Source of the DNA: Actinoplanes aureus
Lineage (GTDB): Bacteria > Actinomycetota > Actinomycetes > Mycobacteriales > Micromonosporaceae
DNA length: 53,059 nucleotides
Assembly: GCF_015704865.1 (NCBI RefSeq)
Contig: NZ_JADQTO010000045.1
Coordinates: 1-53,059, forward strand
Direction of reading: 5' to 3'
Shown: piece after piece, positions 33,873-43,159 of the stretch
Layout: each line of letters opens with the position of its first letter
Numbering within the stretch: position 1 is the stretch's first letter
Translations under genes and position numbers: made by a program
Notes under the pieces: model-generated
Told to the model about the DNA's origin: nothing
The model's database searches: none
Seen by the model: only the letters and a program-made list of their open reading frames with translations

Positions 33873-34756
33873 CAGGCCGCGGTCGCGGCACCGTCGGGAA
33901 ACGGATCAACCCGGAGGAACGAGACCGACATGAGGCGTAGCCCACGGGCAGGCCGTGAGCATTCGTTTCGGATAGCGCAACCGGCGAACACCGCGATGAA
34001 CCGAACCTCAGCGAACGGCGTATCGGTCATCGCCTGCTGAGCCTGATCCAGGAGCGGACGCTGCTCGCCCTCCGCCCGGTCCGCCGCCAGGCACCGAGCC
34101 GTCGCCTTCGCACCGCCACGGCTGCCCGCCACCGCGGCGACACAGGGAGGGTGCGCCGTGCAGCCATCCCAGCCGGGACTGCTGCTACGCAATCGAGCTC
34201 GTAGAAGTCGTCTCGGCGTGGCGTCAGCGGTCCTGTCTGAGTACCCATTCGCGTCACCAATCCCAGGAGGCAGCACGTCCGCGGGGTCAGCGTCAACGTC
34301 GAGCAGGATGTACTCGGCGCTGAACTTGTGGGCGTACTCCCACAGTCGCCACACCTCGTCTGGCACGGTGTCCGGGTAGTGGAGCCGGTGCTCGACGAGG
34401 TCGTTCGGAACGCGAAGCAGCCAGCCATACACGGTGTCGTAGGCGGTGACACCCTTGAATCCGCTGAGGTCGTCGCTGATCCACTCGGGCAGGTGATGGG
34501 TGGACAACGCGACGACGTTCATGATGTGCGGACCGTCGGTGCTGTTGCTGAGCGCTGTGCGTGCCCGGGTGAGCCAGGCGTAGAGGTGCGGCTCTGTTCC
34601 GACTAGCCGGATGCTGTGCCCACCGTCGTGCACGCTGATCGAGTAGGTCACGGTCTGTTCGGGTCCGCCGACATCCCTGGTGACCTCGAAGGGCCCGGTG
34701 GTGCGAGCGGCTCCGGTGGGCTGCTCCATGCGGACTTTCTCCAACCTGATGGACAT
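33872..34756 (-). CDS. DUF5983-like protein coupled to the Mom-like gene
   Basis: A 294-residue protein. The centre carries MNVVALSTHHLPEWISDDL, AYDTVYGWLLRVPND, WEYAHKFSAEYILLDVDADPADVLPP, which matches the DUF5983 pattern of plasmid and phage proteins (start of a strand after STxH, a YGW strand, and a terminal D-x-D before LP). An N-terminal beta domain of about 80 residues precedes it. A C-terminal extension with Cys residues (about 190-294) is unusual. The ATG at 34756 has GGGAGAAG upstream. Function unknown; translational coupling suggests it serves the same process as the Mom-like enzyme. Confidence 0.6.
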   Translation of the reverse strand: MSIRLEKVRMEQPTGAARTTGPFEVTRDVGGPEQTVTYSISVHDGGHSIRLVGTEPHLYAWLTRARTALSNSTDGPHIMNVVALSTHHLPEWISDDLSGFKGVTAYDTVYGWLLRVPNDLVEHRLHYPDTVPDEVWRLWEYAHKFSAEYILLDVDADPADVLPPGIGDANGYSDRTADATPRRLLRARLRSSSPGWDGCTAHPPCVAAVAGSRGGAKATARCLAADRAEGEQRPLLDQAQQAMTDTPFAEVRFIAVFAGCAIRNECSRPARGLRLMSVSFLRVDPFPDGAATAA

Positions 34757-34765
34757 TGCTTCTCC

Positions 34766-35110
34766 CTACCGATGTGAGTAGTCGGGTGTTCGGTCGTTCA
34801 CGAGAGCTCGCGCCGCCGCCTGCGGCTGTTGTTCGGCGGTGCCGATCGCCGGTGTGGTGTGCGCGGGCATCGCGACGGTTGAGCCAGCAGGCAGTTGCTG
34901 GCCCGCAACGGGTTGCGGCGTCGGGGGCATGGTCGGTGATGGGCAATTTGGTGTCCGGCAGCAGCCCGGAGGTACTGGCGCCCGTCCAGTCAGCGGCTCG
35001 GCGCACCCGCCGCCCGCCTGCTGGACTCGCCCCCACGTCCGGGCCTGCCAGGGCCCGGACATCAGCGGTCGCCTCGTCGGCGGGGTCCGCTGTGTAGGCG
35101 ACGGGTGCGC
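34766..35110 (-). pseudogene. Possible coding remnant, Pro/Ala-rich
   Basis: Two frames on the minus strand have protein-like composition. One runs VAYTADPADEATADVRAL to TSGLLPDTKLPITDHAP. The other ends LPAGSTVAMPAHTTPAIG and NDRTPDYSHR with a stop at 34766. A single shift joins them, but no start codon with a ribosome binding site is seen upstream. Either a decayed gene or non-coding high-GC DNA. Confidence 0.25.
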
Positions 35111-35121
35111 CCGTGTCCTAG

Positions 35122-36135
35122 CTAGGACTGGCCGGGCTGTGGCGTCGGCAGCTGCGGACCCGGGGTACCGGGGTCCGGGGCCGCGGGGGTCAGCAGGGTG
35201 AGAAGGACGCTGGGGTCGACATTTGCCGGCAGCGGCCACGGCAGCGTGGCCGGGTTGACCGGTGATGTCAGCACGGTGGCGATGAGGATGGACAGCGGAT
35301 TGTCCGGTGTTGCGGTGTAGGCCCGCGATAGTGCCGCCCACGCCAGGGCGGTGTTACCGCGCCGCCAGGAGTTCCAGGCCAGCAGATTCGCCGGCGTGGT
35401 GACGTATTCGTCGGGGACGCGGCGCGTCATGTCTAGCCACAGGTCGTGCTGCCACATCTCGGCGGAGGTGGCCGACCACGCCGCCCTGCGACCGTCAGTC
35501 TCCCGGAGGGCGAGTGCGAGCTGCGCCGTCTGTTCGGCACTGAGGCGGGCTCCCGCTTGAGCGATGTCCATGCTCGAGCGCACGACGGCCCGCGGATCTG
35601 CGCGCAAGTGCGGGTTGTCAGCGAGCTGAGCTGCGGTGCGCGCCTGCGTGGCAGCATCCGGATTGACGATCTTGCTCACGTCGTGCCGAGATGGCAACGC
35701 TACGGCGCCGCGAAGCGCCATCTCGGCGGGGATCACGCTGCTGGACACATCGAAGGGGACACCGTCGACAGCGGCGCAGGTACAGCCGTCCACGGTGCAG
35801 TAGTAACGGCCGCCGGCGACGAACAGCGCATCGCGCACCGGCATCGCCGTGTTGAGCTTGCGGGCGGCCTCCGCGACCGTGTCGCGGCTGGTGAGCGGCC
35901 CGTAGCCGAGGAGAAAGGCGTAACGGATCTCTTCGCGGGCGGCAACGGCGATGCCCTTGTCGACGACGAAGGAAGCAGGTGCATCCAGGTCAGTGCGGAA
36001 GCAGCAGACGACTTTCTCTTCTTCATCGGCGAAGACGACGACGATGCTGTTGTCGGGGTGGTAGCCCAGCAGGTACGGGATGGTGGCGAGCAGGTCGACC
36101 GGGCCGCGCACGCTGCTGTTGTCCGGTTCGAGCAT
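35122..36135 (-). CDS. DUF4192 family protein
   Basis: A 337-residue protein with the family hallmark at the N-terminus: RGPVDLLATIPYLLGYHPDNSIVVVFAD, followed by the strand VVCCFRTDL. A Cys-bearing segment YYCTVDGCTCAAVDGVPFDV matches the family's C-x-D-G/C-C element near residue 125. The C-terminal half is helical and ends with the typical ALAWAALSRAYTATPDNPLSILIATVL helices, then a Pro-rich tail. DUF4192 proteins are widespread in actinomycete chromosomes and plasmids; their function is not established. The ATG at 36135 has GAGGAAG 7 nt upstream. Confidence 0.85.
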   Translation of the reverse strand: MLEPDNSSVRGPVDLLATIPYLLGYHPDNSIVVVFADEEEKVVCCFRTDLDAPASFVVDKGIAVAAREEIRYAFLLGYGPLTSRDTVAEAARKLNTAMPVRDALFVAGGRYYCTVDGCTCAAVDGVPFDVSSSVIPAEMALRGAVALPSRHDVSKIVNPDAATQARTAAQLADNPHLRADPRAVVRSSMDIAQAGARLSAEQTAQLALALRETDGRRAAWSATSAEMWQHDLWLDMTRRVPDEYVTTPANLLAWNSWRRGNTALAWAALSRAYTATPDNPLSILIATVLTSPVNPATLPWPLPANVDPSVLLTLLTPAAPDPGTPGPQLPTPQPGQS

Positions 36136-36703
36136 GTGATCACTTCCTCGACATTGCAAAGGGTGCGGCCGTGGCTCGTGCACCGAGGGGCGTACTGCGA
36201 TCGGGGGAAGCCACCCCAAGGGGGTAGCCGGGTCGGGGGGGGTTGGCGGGGGGCGCGGGGCGGCGGCGCCCGGGGGGGGGCTTCCGGCCTGGGGCCCCCC
36301 CCCCCCCCCCCCCCCCCCCGGCTCGGGGGAGAGAGCCGGGCCGCGCTGGCCCCGGGCGTGCACCGGCCGTGCCGGCTCGGGCAGGCCAGGGACCAAGCCG
36401 GCGCCGCCATCGGGGGTAGTGGAGCCGCGGCAGGTGTATGACGTGGCGGTGCCGGGCGCAGCGCCCTTGCCGGCCCGGGACGCGGCCGGTACAACGCCTT
36501 TGGGCAGCGGCGGCCCCTGGCGCTTCCCTGCGGGCCGCGGCCAGCGATGATGGCGGGTGCGAATCCGCGCGTTCGCCGGGCGCGTCGCCAGTTGAGCGCG
36601 GATGAAGATGAAGGCTTGCGCGCTGACAGCATCTCGCTGCACGCCGCGTAGACAGCACCGCGTTTAGGTGCGGCACCGAACGGTTCCCGCCCGACCCGAG
36701 CCG
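36136..36703. other. Low-complexity stretch with a 25-base C tract
   Basis: No trustworthy gene. The part 36225-36345 is extreme G/C low complexity, including nine Gs at 36272-36280 and 25 Cs at 36295-36319. Open frames crossing it encode glycine/proline runs and are not believable. It has the look of a sequencing or assembly artefact; the DUF4192 promoter may be nearby. Confidence 0.5.
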
Positions 36704-37693
36704 TTAGTCGTTCGATGTCGTGTGTGCTGCCCCGGCCATCTCGCTCAGTACGTCGTCAACCGACGTGACCAGGCGGGCGGCCGGTTCGGAGCGGAGGATC
36801 TCGTGACAGCCGGCGGACATCACTGAGGTCACGGGACCGGGAACGACCATCGCCGGCCGGTTCAACACGAGCGCTCGCCCTATCGTCTGGGCGGCTCCGC
36901 TGCGCTTGGCGGCCTCAATGATGACCGTGCCGCGAGTGGCAGCGGCGATGATCCGATTCCGAACAAGAAAGCGGTGCCGCAGCGGCTCTGCACCGATCGG
37001 CCACTCACTGATCAGCAGACCACGATCGGCGATCTGGTCGAAAAGCGCACTGTTACCGGCAGGGTAGGGCCGATCTACGCCACAGCTGAGGAATGCGACG
37101 GTGCGGCCACCGGCGGCAAGCGCCCCGCGGTGAGCGGCGGCCTCGATGCCGAATCCGCCTCCTGCGACCACGGTCCAGCCCCGGTCGGCGAGGCCATATG
37201 CCAGGTCTGAGCTGACCTGCGTGCCGTAGCTCGTCGCGGCCCGCGCGCCGACGATGGCCGCCGACCGATCAACAGCCTCGGCAAGCGGCCAGGAGCCGCG
37301 TACCCAGAAGCACAGGGGTGGCCGGATGTCGCGGTTGATGGCCCCAGGACCGTCGAGCTCCAATGCCGCCAGTGTGTTCACCGATGCCGGCCACTCACCA
37401 TCGGACGGCACGACCAGCCGTGCCTCGATACGCTGCGCCCGGCGTAGGGCGATCTCCGCGATACGGCGGGCATCACCGGTGGCGGCACGGGCGATCACCT
37501 GGGCCCGCAGTGGGGCATCGGCGATGTCACCGGCGAGCAGCCGTTCGAGCGCGGCAGGAGCGTCGGCGCGCTCAACCATCGACCAGACTGTCCGGTTGCC
37601 GGGCTCGACCAGCCAGGTCAGCGCGATCCGGGCGAGGCGGTCCGTCTCGTCTGGGGGCTGCGCACTCTCTGGCGTGCTGCTGAGGGGATTCAT
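36704..37693 (-). CDS. DprA/Smf-like DNA-processing protein
   Basis: A 329-residue protein with the DprA Rossmann core. AAIVGARAATSYG starts it, and WTVVAGGGFGIEAAAHRGAL stands in place of the common SGxAxGID-AH signature. FLSCGVDRPYPAGNSALF, LLISEWPIG, RFLVRNRIIAAATRGTVIIEA, RSGAAQTIGRAL and VVPGPVTS follow in the correct order. DprA loads RecA on incoming single-stranded DNA in transformation. Relatives on plasmids may do so after transfer. The winged-helix C-terminal domain is missing, as often in actinomycetes. ATG at 37693 with GGGAG upstream. No competence genes are nearby. Family confident, role inferred. Confidence 0.8.
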   Translation of the reverse strand: MNPLSSTPESAQPPDETDRLARIALTWLVEPGNRTVWSMVERADAPAALERLLAGDIADAPLRAQVIARAATGDARRIAEIALRRAQRIEARLVVPSDGEWPASVNTLAALELDGPGAINRDIRPPLCFWVRGSWPLAEAVDRSAAIVGARAATSYGTQVSSDLAYGLADRGWTVVAGGGFGIEAAAHRGALAAGGRTVAFLSCGVDRPYPAGNSALFDQIADRGLLISEWPIGAEPLRHRFLVRNRIIAAATRGTVIIEAAKRSGAAQTIGRALVLNRPAMVVPGPVTSVMSAGCHEILRSEPAARLVTSVDDVLSEMAGAAHTTSND

Positions 37694-37820
37694 ATGGCAC
37701 TCCCATCCTTGAGTAGCGGAACTGCTCGTACGCCGCGAGGGCGACGAGGGCGCGCGGTGAAGACCGGGTCGGCTCTGGCGGGATGGAGACGAACCCGAGA
37801 GGCGGGCTACGGTCAGGTGG

Positions 37821-38603
37821 CTAGAGCCCGCACGGAAGCGGGTCGTCGGCCGACGGCGCTGGTGAAGGGCTGTGCAGAGACCAGACGGACTCGAATGTCT
37901 TTCGCTTCTTGTCCGCGATCCCAGCAGGCGCGGCGACGAGCAGGTGCTCGGCGCCCACCTGGCCAGGGGGCCTCGGCCGCAGCCACACTCGGGAGATGCC
38001 GTGCTCGTCGACGGCTAGGCGGCCACGCGGGGCGAGCCTCGCGGTCATCTGTTGGCGGGTGCCGCGCGCCAGGGCGCGGACGGAACGCCACGCGGGGGCT
38101 GGACCGTTGTAGGCGCGCCGCACCTCGTACAGCGCCCACTGCCCGGCTGCCAGCTGTCGCTCGGCGATGCCGACCACCTCATCGAGACGGTGGGCTCGCG
38201 CCAGCGACCAGGCGCTGAGTTTGCCGAACATCGGCATCCGCGGGTTGAGCGCCAGCGCCCGATACTCCAACTCCAATCCCCGTGCGGCGAGAAGAGGGTG
38301 CTCGCGCCAACGCTGAACCCACGCCGGGCGGCTGATCGTCGCCGACTGGAACGGGCAGTGATAGCAACAGCTCCGGTTGAGCTGTTGACCTGTGGTGTCA
38401 TGTATGAACAGGCCAGTGGTGGATCGGGTCCAGCCCCAGCGCAGGAGGGGATAGTCGGGAACGCGGCCGTGCCGGGTGATCTTGCGGTCGCGGGTGATGC
38501 GCCGTTGCTCGTCTGCGCCGTATCCGAGCACATGAAGGTGGCCGGGTTCGATGTTGTCGGCGATCCATGCGTCGAGCACATCGCCCTTCCACTTCCGCGA
38601 GCT
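37821..38603 (-). pseudogene. C-terminal half of a split PAPS-reductase-like PP-loop gene
   Basis: From SSRKWKGDVLDAWIAD (just inside 38603) the frame runs to a stop at 37821, about 260 codons. It has the features expected after the PP-loop domain: LHVLGYGADEQRR, YPLLRWGWTRS and a Cys pair in RSCCYHCPFQ. Then comes LALNPRMPMFG, the helix ALYEVRRAYN and a C-terminal part ending in VWLRPRP and HLLVAAPAGIADK. The N-terminal half with the PP-loop lies 6.3 kb away at 44912-45280 on the same strand. The intervening DNA is a recombinase element. Upstream of 38603 the frame has no start signal, so this half is probably silent. Confidence 0.75.
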
Positions 38604-38606
38604 TCT

Positions 38607-38616
38607 CTGCACCAGG
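38607..38616 (+). repeat. Inverted terminal repeat, left end
   Basis: CTGCACCAGG, 3 nt inside the left border. The inverted copy is at 44894-44903. Candidate recombinase-binding arm. Confidence 0.5.
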
Positions 38617-38675
38617 AACTGGTAGCTCAAGGTGAGTTCGCCTCGTTTCCCTGGTAGGAGAGGGGAACGTTTCGC

Positions 38676-39875
38676 ATGGAGAAGCTGCGAGAGCGGCTGA
38701 TGAATGGCCGAGCCGACCTGCCGCGGATCGGATCGGTCGAGCCGGGTCGAGGCACCTTGCCGCCGTACGTGGTGGTCGACGAGTCGGGCACCGAGCTGGA
38801 GCCGGTGACCCGGTACCTGCGAGATCTCGCGTTGAGTGACATGAGCCCGTTGACGTGTCGCAGCTACGGCTTCGACCTGCTGCGCTGGTTCCGGGTGTTG
38901 TGGGCGCTCGATGTGTCGTGGGAGAAGGCGACGCAGTCCGAGGCCGATGTCATGGTCGGCTGGATGCGGACGGCTGCGAATCCGCAGCGGGAGCGACGAA
39001 GGGCCGGGGGCACGCCGGCAGGAATGGTGAATCTGCGGACGGGCAAGCCGGCGTTGGCCGCCGGGTACGCGCCTCGGACGATCAATCACGCGCTCAGCGC
39101 GGTGCACGGCTTCTACTCCTTCCATGGGCATTTCGGTCGTGGCCCGGTCGTGAACCCGGTGCCGAGTTCCCGGCAGCGGCGCCGCGCGCTGGGGCATCGC
39201 AGCCCGGTCGAGGCGCGGGCTGTCTTCCGCCGCGCTCGGCTGCGTCAGCGGGTCGCCGATGTTGCTCCGCGAGCGCTGACGGACGCGCAGTGGGATGAGC
39301 TGTTCGCGGCGATGACCTGCGATCGGGACCGGGCGGTGCTGCTGTGTTACGTCTCGAGCGGGGCCCGCGCTAACGAGCTGCTCGGCGCCCAACTTGGCGA
39401 CGTGGACTGGGGCGGGCTGAAGATCTACGTCGTGTCGAAGGGCACCCGGCTGCGCCAGGCGGTCCCGGCGAGCCCAGAGGCGTTCCTCTACCTCGCGCGG
39501 TATCTCGACGCTGACGGGGTGCCGGCGGCCGACGAACCGCTGTGGCGGACCCGCCGCGGTGAGAAGCGTGCGTTGACGTACTGGGCGATGCGGCGCGTTC
39601 TGCAGCGGGCGAACGCGGTCTTGGGCACGAACTGGACGTTGCACGACCTGCGGCATACCGCCGCGACGCGGATGGCCAATGACCCGGCGATGACGCTGGC
39701 TGAGGTGCAGCAGATCTTGCGGCACGCCGACATCAACGTCACGGCCCGCTACGTGACGGTGCGGATCGAGGAGATGTTCGACAAGTTGCAGGAGCATTAC
39801 CAGCGGCCTCGCCCGCAGCGCACCTACACACCTGGCTACGACGCCGCCGACATCCGGGCGGTGTTCGGTGGCTGA
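38676..39875 (+). CDS. Tyrosine recombinase (first of a pair)
   Basis: A 399-residue integrase-type recombinase. The SAM-like domain is near 50-170 (SPLTCRSYGFDLLRWFRVL). The catalytic domain carries the first Arg in VSSGARANELLGA, the beta-hairpin Lys in VVSKGTRLRQAVP, LHDLRHTAATRM (His and second Arg), ILRHADINVTARYV with the last His and the tyrosine nucleophile. All active-site residues are present. It has an ATG at 38676 with GGAGAGGGG upstream. It lies at the left end of the insertion and overlaps the next recombinase by 8 nt, so the two are likely co-expressed. Confidence 0.85.
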   Translation: MEKLRERLMNGRADLPRIGSVEPGRGTLPPYVVVDESGTELEPVTRYLRDLALSDMSPLTCRSYGFDLLRWFRVLWALDVSWEKATQSEADVMVGWMRTAANPQRERRRAGGTPAGMVNLRTGKPALAAGYAPRTINHALSAVHGFYSFHGHFGRGPVVNPVPSSRQRRRALGHRSPVEARAVFRRARLRQRVADVAPRALTDAQWDELFAAMTCDRDRAVLLCYVSSGARANELLGAQLGDVDWGGLKIYVVSKGTRLRQAVPASPEAFLYLARYLDADGVPAADEPLWRTRRGEKRALTYWAMRRVLQRANAVLGTNWTLHDLRHTAATRMANDPAMTLAEVQQILRHADINVTARYVTVRIEEMFDKLQEHYQRPRPQRTYTPGYDAADIRAVFGG

Positions 39876-42309
39876 GCGCTACACCTTGCGCAACCGGCGG
39901 CCCCCGGACGCACGCGCCGCAGCCGAGCGGCCCACCCGGGGATCCCGCTTCGCCGTTAACCGGATCGATCCGAAGCCGGGCGTGGCCAAGGTCGCCCCAC
40001 GGCCATTTGGTGAGCTGTCGCGCGCCTCGATCGCCAGGATCGTCGACATCGCCGGCACGGGCTTGGGCTCCCAACTGGTCTCGCCGAGGCAGAAGCGGCG
40101 CTCGGGAACCCGGATGCTGCTGGAGCACCTCGCACAGTTCCCCGGCCGCACCTGGCAGGACCGATGGCAAGCCAGCGGCCTGGACGAGCCCGGCCGCCCG
40201 GTCAGCGCCCTGGTCGCCGACAAGTTCCACGGCTACCACCTCACGCACGGCCTGAAAGCCCTGTGCTGCCTGCGGATCCTCCGGCCGCACCTGGCGGCGT
40301 TCCGGTCAAACAAATTCAACCAGTACGCCCACGCGTTCCGTGAGGCACAACAGGACCCGGCCCTGGACGCCTACTTCACGGCGGTCGCGGCGCTGCGCAC
40401 CTCCGAGCAGCACCAATACCGGGCGCTGTTCGACGTGACCTGCGCCCTCACCACGCAGGACCTCGCCCTGGCCGACCTGACTCCGGAGGCGTTGCTGTTC
40501 TACGCCACCGAGAGCCGCCGGCTCGGTGTCACGGTCACCGACGACAAGGCCCGCAGACGCTTCGCCGGGCTGCTGGCCTGGGAAGTCCTGGTGCAGACCG
40601 GCTGCTTCCCGCCGGATACAGCACCGACCCTGCGGACCTACATCTACAAGGGTCAGCGCAGCACCGAGGAGATGGTCGACTTCTATGGCGTCCGCGATCC
40701 CGCCGTGCGTCAGCTGATCATCGACTACATCAACCGGCGCAAGGCCGACACCGACTACACGACGCAGGAAGGCCTCGCCCGCGCGATCGGCGGCCTGTTC
40801 TGGGCCACGATCCAGAAACTCAACCCCGCCCAGCGTGATCTGACGATCGCGCAGCCGCTTTACGAGCAGTGGCTGGAGGCCATCCGGCTGCGCAAGGACG
40901 GCAAGCCACGCGTCGACATCAGTAACATCCTGCTGCCGGTCCGCGCCTTCTACATGGATCTCGGTAGCTGGGCGCTGGACGAACCCGAACGCTGGGCACG
41001 CTGGGCCGCGCCGTGCCCGATCCCGCCCGGAGACCTGCGCGGCTTCGCGAAACGGCGCCGCGGTATCACGGAACGTATCGCCGACCGCATCCGGCAACGC
41101 CAGCCGCTGCTGCCCACCCTCGTGGCCGCTGTGGAGGACAACTACACCCGAGTCAAGGCGCTGTTCGACGCAGCCCGCAATGTCGCGCTGGGCGACGACT
41201 TCACCCATCAGGGTGCCGCCTACACCCGTCTGAACAACAGGATCGACCAACGCCATCACGACGACGCGCACTGGCCGTCTGTGCGCGTACGCGACCACAC
41301 GACCAGCACGGTGCGACACCTGACCAAGGAGGAAGATGCCGCCTTCTGGGAATGGGCCTACGTCGAGGTGCTGCGGCACACCGGTGTCCGCGTCGAGGAA
41401 CTGGTCGAACTGACCCACCTGAGCGTGCGGCAGTACCAGCGCGCCAACGGCGAGGTGATCGCGCTGCTGGTCATTGCGCCGTCGAAGACCAACCGGGAAC
41501 GAGTCATCCCCATGTCGGCCGAGCTGTTCCACATCATCGCCGTGCTCGTCCGGCGCCTGACCGTGCACGGGCCGGTCCTGGCGCTGCCGCGCTACGACGG
41601 TCACGAACGGCAGTGGACAGCCCCGCTGCCGCACCTGTTCCAGCGCCGGATCGGCATGCTGCGCATGGTGGTCAGCACCGGCACGGTTCTGAACACGATC
41701 CGCCGCCGCTGCGAGATCATCGGCGAGACCGACCCCGCCTTCCGCGGGTTGCACTTCACCCCGCACGACTTCCGCCGGCTGTTTGCCACCGACCTGGTCA
41801 ACAACGGCCTGCCGATCCACATCGGCGCGGCGCTGCTCGGCCACCTCAACCTGCAAGTCACCCGCGGTTACGTCGCCGTCTTCGACGACGACGTCACCCG
41901 CCACTACCAGGCCTTCCTTGCCCGCCGACGCCAGCAGCGGCCAGCGGAGGAATACCGACCGGCGACCGACGACGAGATGGCCGAGTTCGAAGAGCATTTC
42001 GACAAACGCAAAGTCGAACTCGGCTCCTGTGCCCGCCCCTACGGCACCCCCTGCCAGCACGAGCACGCCTGCATCCGCTGCCCGATGCTCAATGTCAACC
42101 CGAAGATGCTGCCCCGACTCGCCGAACTGGAGAAGGACCTGGTCCTGCGCCGAGAACGAGCGCAAGCCGAAGGCTGGCTCGGTGAGATTGAGGGTATTGA
42201 CCTCACGCTGCGGTTCCTCGGCGACAAACAACAGCAAGCGACACGCCTGCGAAAGATCACCGGCGCGGTAGACCTTGGCATGCCAAGCATCCGCGCATCA
42301 GACAGCTGA
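39868..42309 (+). CDS. Large tyrosine recombinase (second of a pair)
   Basis: An 813-residue partner recombinase. A long N-terminal region (about 1-480) without recognised motifs precedes the catalytic domain: RHTGVRVEELVELTHLS (first Arg), IAPSKTNRERVIPMS (Lys), FTPHDFRRLFATDLV (His, second Arg), ALLGHLNLQVTRGYVAVF (His and Tyr). The C-terminus carries a Cys/His cluster, CARPYGTPCQHEHACIRCP, probably zinc-binding. This layout parallels TnpB of Tn554 elements. No TnpC-like gene follows, which separates this two-gene set from the three-gene cassette at 26 kb. It starts with GTG overlapping the first gene's end. Confidence 0.85.
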   Translation: MAERYTLRNRRPPDARAAAERPTRGSRFAVNRIDPKPGVAKVAPRPFGELSRASIARIVDIAGTGLGSQLVSPRQKRRSGTRMLLEHLAQFPGRTWQDRWQASGLDEPGRPVSALVADKFHGYHLTHGLKALCCLRILRPHLAAFRSNKFNQYAHAFREAQQDPALDAYFTAVAALRTSEQHQYRALFDVTCALTTQDLALADLTPEALLFYATESRRLGVTVTDDKARRRFAGLLAWEVLVQTGCFPPDTAPTLRTYIYKGQRSTEEMVDFYGVRDPAVRQLIIDYINRRKADTDYTTQEGLARAIGGLFWATIQKLNPAQRDLTIAQPLYEQWLEAIRLRKDGKPRVDISNILLPVRAFYMDLGSWALDEPERWARWAAPCPIPPGDLRGFAKRRRGITERIADRIRQRQPLLPTLVAAVEDNYTRVKALFDAARNVALGDDFTHQGAAYTRLNNRIDQRHHDDAHWPSVRVRDHTTSTVRHLTKEEDAAFWEWAYVEVLRHTGVRVEELVELTHLSVRQYQRANGEVIALLVIAPSKTNRERVIPMSAELFHIIAVLVRRLTVHGPVLALPRYDGHERQWTAPLPHLFQRRIGMLRMVVSTGTVLNTIRRRCEIIGETDPAFRGLHFTPHDFRRLFATDLVNNGLPIHIGAALLGHLNLQVTRGYVAVFDDDVTRHYQAFLARRRQQRPAEEYRPATDDEMAEFEEHFDKRKVELGSCARPYGTPCQHEHACIRCPMLNVNPKMLPRLAELEKDLVLRRERAQAEGWLGEIEGIDLTLRFLGDKQQQATRLRKITGAVDLGMPSIRASDS

Positions 42310-42405
42310 GCCGAACGCCTCTCCATCGCTTTGACGCCGCGCTCGCCTACAAAGTCGGTGGACGCACTGCGAGCCGACGCGGCGAGAGGATCACGTACCG
42401 ATTAA

Positions 42406-43137
42406 TTAGTAGTACACGTAGTCGCCGATCACAGCTTTTTCGGCGACGAGTTGACGCAACGTCTGCTCATTGGTCAGGGCGGCGTCCAAGGGTAGACGTC
42501 CGCTTTTTCGTCTATTGTAGGTATCCTGCGCTAAGAAATCTGCGACTGCGTCGGTCGCGGGCGCATGACTAAGACGTGTTCCCCCCTCTACCTCCTCGCG
42601 CCATTGATCCATGCTGTCGGAGGTGCCGCTGTACAGATATAGCTTGGGCGACACTCTGGTGTCAGTGGCCTCAAGCGTTACGACTACTGCTTCTTGCTGG
42701 CGGGTCTTCTTCACCTTGTGGGCGTAGAGCTCCGGGATTAAGTCGTCCGGTAGGCCGTGCGGATCGCCCGCCTTTCGCCCTGTGGGTGCGAGCACAAGGC
42801 AGTGTCCGGCGTGGTCGTATGTGAGTGAGTAGTGCAGGTACGCGACCCGCGTCATGCTGGTGTAGGTTCCCCGCCATTCACGTCGGGTTTCCTCATGGCA
42901 CTCAATTTTTCCGACGGTCCAGTAGCGGTCGCGAACGTCGCGCAGGAGATCGAATATCTTGCAGCGGAGCGCCTCCTGTTGGAGGATCGCGAGGAGGTTG
43001 TCCGGGGCTTTGTGTGTGCTCTCCTGATTCAGTCGGGCGGTCGCCTCGACGCGCTCTTGATCTTCGGACTCCGTTTGTCGCTGACGTTCAGTGTCTGCAG
43101 CCTCGTGTTTGGCGAAGCGTGCCTCCAGCCAGTCCAT
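42406..43137 (-). CDS. Hypothetical cargo protein with N-terminal coiled coil
   Basis: A 243-residue protein: a charged N-terminal coiled coil (about 5-45, rich in Glu, Gln, Arg), a helical segment with LLRDVRDRYW, then a beta-rich part (TRVAYLHYSLTYDHAGHCLVLAP, EAVVVTLEATD, KLYLYSG) and a helical C-terminus ending in GDYVYY. I do not recognise it. It is divergent from the beta-propeller gene with 22 bp between the start codons, so they share a promoter region. Lower GC than the recombinases. Position at the cargo end of the mobile element suggests an accessory trait, possibly defence; this is inference. Confidence 0.55.
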   Translation of the reverse strand: MDWLEARFAKHEAADTERQRQTESEDQERVEATARLNQESTHKAPDNLLAILQQEALRCKIFDLLRDVRDRYWTVGKIECHEETRREWRGTYTSMTRVAYLHYSLTYDHAGHCLVLAPTGRKAGDPHGLPDDLIPELYAHKVKKTRQQEAVVVTLEATDTRVSPKLYLYSGTSDSMDQWREEVEGGTRLSHAPATDAVADFLAQDTYNRRKSGRLPLDAALTNEQTLRQLVAEKAVIGDYVYY

Positions 43138-43159
43138 TGGACCAGGATATGCTTAGTTG

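Noticed and set aside
36140..36676. Open frames through the poly-C tract
   Set aside because: They encode glycine, proline and arginine runs created by the low-complexity sequence.
37694..38218. Plus-strand frame opposite the PP-loop half gene
   Set aside because: Very Arg-rich product typical of antisense frames; the minus-strand product shows family motifs.
38604..39797. Upstream extension of the minus-strand frame that contains the PP-loop C-terminal half
   Set aside because: This part is antisense to the recombinase at 38676-39875 and is open by chance. Similarity to PP-loop proteins begins only at 38603.
40306..42237. Minus-strand open frame of 643 codons
   Set aside because: Antisense of the large recombinase at 39868-42309; no motifs and no start signal.
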